Below are positions 52,290 through 53,665 of a stretch of 53,665 bases of DNA, one piece after another. Numbering within the stretch: the first letter of the stretch is position 1; each line of letters starts with the position of its first letter. The stretch is from positions 1-53,665 of the forward strand of contig CAJMLF010000013.1 of NCBI GenBank assembly GCA_905214235.1, given 5' to 3'. The translations under genes were made by a program, and so were the position numbers. The notes beneath the pieces are model-generated. The model ran no database searches. It saw only the letters and a list, made by a program, of their open reading frames with translations, and had not been told where the DNA came from. This DNA is from an uncultured bacterium. GTDB lineage: Bacteria; Bacillota; Bacilli; Lactobacillales; Lactobacillaceae.

Positions 52290-52326
52290 AAGTACTGATG
52301 GATTTAACATCAGTGCTTATTTTAGT
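52290..52326 (+). terminator. Terminator of the second lipoprotein gene
   Basis: AAGTACTGATG pairs with CATCAGTGCTT (11 bp including one G-T) and is followed by ATTTTAGTTT. Confidence 0.72.
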
Positions 52327-52346
52327 TTAAATTTAAAATAAAAAAC

Positions 52347-52392
52347 GAAAGATGGCTGACCCCCGTCTTCGTTTAAGAAAGGACCATCTTTC
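52347..52392 (+). promoter_or_regulatory. Hairpin over the transposase translation start
   Basis: GAAAGATGG (52347-52355) pairs perfectly with CCATCTTTC (52384-52392), which ends at the base before the ATG. The RBS AAGAAAGGA (52375-52383) is in the loop, just against the stem. An inner GAAGACGGG-type pairing is also possible. It could limit translation when transcription enters from outside. Confidence 0.55.
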
Positions 52393-53628
52393 ATGGATAA
52401 TTCTATCAGAACTGCTCTCGGAATTAAAGATACTCATCTCGAACTTGATACCAATGTTAAAGAAGACTCGATTGCCGATCACGGCGATTATATTGTGGTC
52501 CATCTTGTTCAATCCTACCCCATGCATTGTCCTCATTGTGGCCGGCTAATGTACAAGAATGGCATTAAAACCGTTAACTATCATGGGGCAGACCTTCATT
52601 ACAAGCCGACTGTTTGGTCGATTAAAAAGCAGAAGTATATTTGCCCAGCTTCTCCTCAATGTCCGCAAACAGTGACAAAATTAGCTCCGGTCGAGGATGT
52701 CCAATATCGTCACCATATCGCCACAAGTATTAAGCAACGCATTATGATGCAACTGGTTAAGAATGAATCTCAAACTGATATCGCCGATGATTTCTCTGTT
52801 TCGGACTGGACCGTCAGACGCGTAATTAATCACCTTGATCATGTCTTTAAGCCTAACTACCATTGGCTTCCCCGTCATATTGCCTTCGATGACTTTCACT
52901 CTGGTCGCTTTGCGCCCAGCGGAATGAGCATGATTCTCGTAAACATTGAGAACCATCGAACGCTCGATATCATTCTTTCACGCCGGAGTAGTTTTCTTCG
53001 CAATTACTTCCTGCGTTATAGTCACCGCACTCGCTTAGCGGTTCAAACTGTTACGGTCGATCTCTATACTCCTTACCGCCGCTTGATTCAAGAACTATTT
53101 CCGCATGCTTTAATTATCGCAGACCACTTCCATGTCGTGGCTCAAGCTTACCGTGCCCTAAATCGAACTAGGATCAAAGTAATGAACCATGCCGGAAAAA
53201 GCTCCCGGCAATGGCGAGCTCTCAAACATTTTTGGAAACTGCTCTTAACTCCCAGTGCACTCCTCAAGTATGATAACTTCTGGCGCCGCCGTAATTTTGG
53301 TTATGCCCAGCTAACCGATACTGAGGTCATTCATCGCTTATTAGCTTTCGACGATGAGCTTAAGCAGGCCTACCAATATTACCAGGGCCTTATTCTAGCA
53401 GTCAATCATCGAAGTAAGTCAGCTCTCAACCAACTATTAGCTATCAAATGGACCGCATTTCCCCAAGCGTTTCAGAAGGTCCAACGCACTCTGCGAACCC
53501 ATCGTCAAGAAATCATCGCCAGTTTCAAATATGATCATTACACAAATGGTCCCGTTGAGGGTACAAACAATAAGATTAAAGTCATCAAACGGACTGCCTA
53601 TGGCTTTCGCAACGTAAGCACACCATAA
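52393..53628 (+). CDS. ISL3 family transposase
   Basis: A 411-residue DDE transposase. The N-terminal zinc-ribbon has HCPHCGRLMYKNG and YICPASPQC. A helix-turn-helix follows (QTDIADDFSVSDWTVRRVI, about 130-150). The catalytic core has IAFDDFHSG, VTVDLYTPY and DHFHVV, and the last Glu is in GPVEGTNNKIKVIKR. The frame ends GFRNVSTP, four residues after the conserved YGFRN; in other ISL3 proteins I recall about 15-20 more residues, so a small C-terminal loss is possible, but the window ends too soon to judge. RBS spacing is nine bases. Confidence 0.9.
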   Translation: MDNSIRTALGIKDTHLELDTNVKEDSIADHGDYIVVHLVQSYPMHCPHCGRLMYKNGIKTVNYHGADLHYKPTVWSIKKQKYICPASPQCPQTVTKLAPVEDVQYRHHIATSIKQRIMMQLVKNESQTDIADDFSVSDWTVRRVINHLDHVFKPNYHWLPRHIAFDDFHSGRFAPSGMSMILVNIENHRTLDIILSRRSSFLRNYFLRYSHRTRLAVQTVTVDLYTPYRRLIQELFPHALIIADHFHVVAQAYRALNRTRIKVMNHAGKSSRQWRALKHFWKLLLTPSALLKYDNFWRRRNFGYAQLTDTEVIHRLLAFDDELKQAYQYYQGLILAVNHRSKSALNQLLAIKWTAFPQAFQKVQRTLRTHRQEIIASFKYDHYTNGPVEGTNNKIKVIKRTAYGFRNVSTP

Positions 53629-53665
53629 CGACACGTCTATAAATTGTCAGCAGGACCTCCTATAC

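Larger units (their letters stand above)
52347..53665 (+). mobile_element. ISL3-family insertion sequence (right end outside the window)
   Basis: The element contains one transposase gene and begins somewhere near 52340. The left terminal repeat cannot be set without the right end. Presence at the edge of the polysaccharide locus fits local rearrangement. Confidence 0.75.

Noticed and set aside
53600..53665. Clear frameshift at the end of the transposase
   Set aside because: The end GFRNVSTP looks short, but no alternative frame restores a convincing tail and the window ends too soon.
1..53665. tRNA genes, prophage genes, toxin-antitoxin pairs or restriction systems
   Set aside because: None could be recognised; the small frames in gaps lack RBSs or are shadows.

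Overview
The window looks like a chromosomal segment of a heterofermentative-type Lactobacillaceae bacterium, most likely Limosilactobacillus. The grounds are GC-rich core genes with lactobacillar synteny (glycolipid synthases, ptsHI, clpE with a CtsR box), a KxYKxGKxW signal peptide, SEC10/PgrA-like and GH73 surface enzymes, and an ISL3 transposase. The species cannot be fixed by eye. Nearly everything between 12.5 and 51.5 kb is transcribed leftward.

Layout. 1-282: promoters and leader of an rRNA operon that reads out of the left edge. 301-3936: a glycolipid/lipoteichoic-acid anchor operon (two GT4 glucosyltransferases, a flippase-like membrane protein, a DUF1797 protein). 4021-6129: ptsH-ptsI. 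6197-8873: a small unknown gene and clpE, divergent, with a CIRCE element and a CtsR box between them. 8878-11495: an ECF S-component, a MucBP-like protein and an AI-2E family permease. 11708-12415: a small lipoprotein. 12565-18595: two large secreted repeat proteins. 18777-24483: AT-rich polysaccharide genes (GT-C-like membrane proteins, Wzz-like, Wzy-like). 24644-26221: prfC, a core gene stranded inside the locus. 26389-28589: a GT-C/GT2 pair, each with a single-base frameshift. 28767-30125: an LCP ligase. 30201-35481: two more repeat proteins. 35506-38912: rmlDBCA for dTDP-L-rhamnose. 39039-41321: a GH73 repeat protein. 41499-43527: two glycosyltransferases. 43553-48781: two repeat proteins. 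48962-51517: Wzx flippase and UDP-galactopyranose mutase. 51691-52326: a second small lipoprotein, paralogous to the first. 52347-53665: an ISL3 element cut by the window edge.

Main theme. A rhamnose- and probably galactofuranose-containing surface polysaccharide locus is interleaved with seven secreted proteins that share about 35 copies of one module of roughly 110-120 residues. Recurrent motifs in the module are GWHA, RPDVA, SGF, SRY and VDYWF. Five of the seven carry a cell-wall enzyme (M23 twice, amidase_2, C39-like, GH73), one carries a CAP-like domain and one carries none. None has an LPXTG anchor. Two are tightly linked to sugar genes: rfbD lies 24 bp upstream of the amidase protein, and the C39 protein ends 25 bp after the start of the two-glycosyltransferase unit in the sense of transcription order (C39 downstream-adjacent). 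My inference is that the modules hold these enzymes on the wall, perhaps through the glycan made by this locus. Paralogous lipoproteins with the same C-terminal domain bracket the region. No priming glycosyltransferase or tyrosine kinase/phosphatase of the usual Wzy pathway is present in the window.
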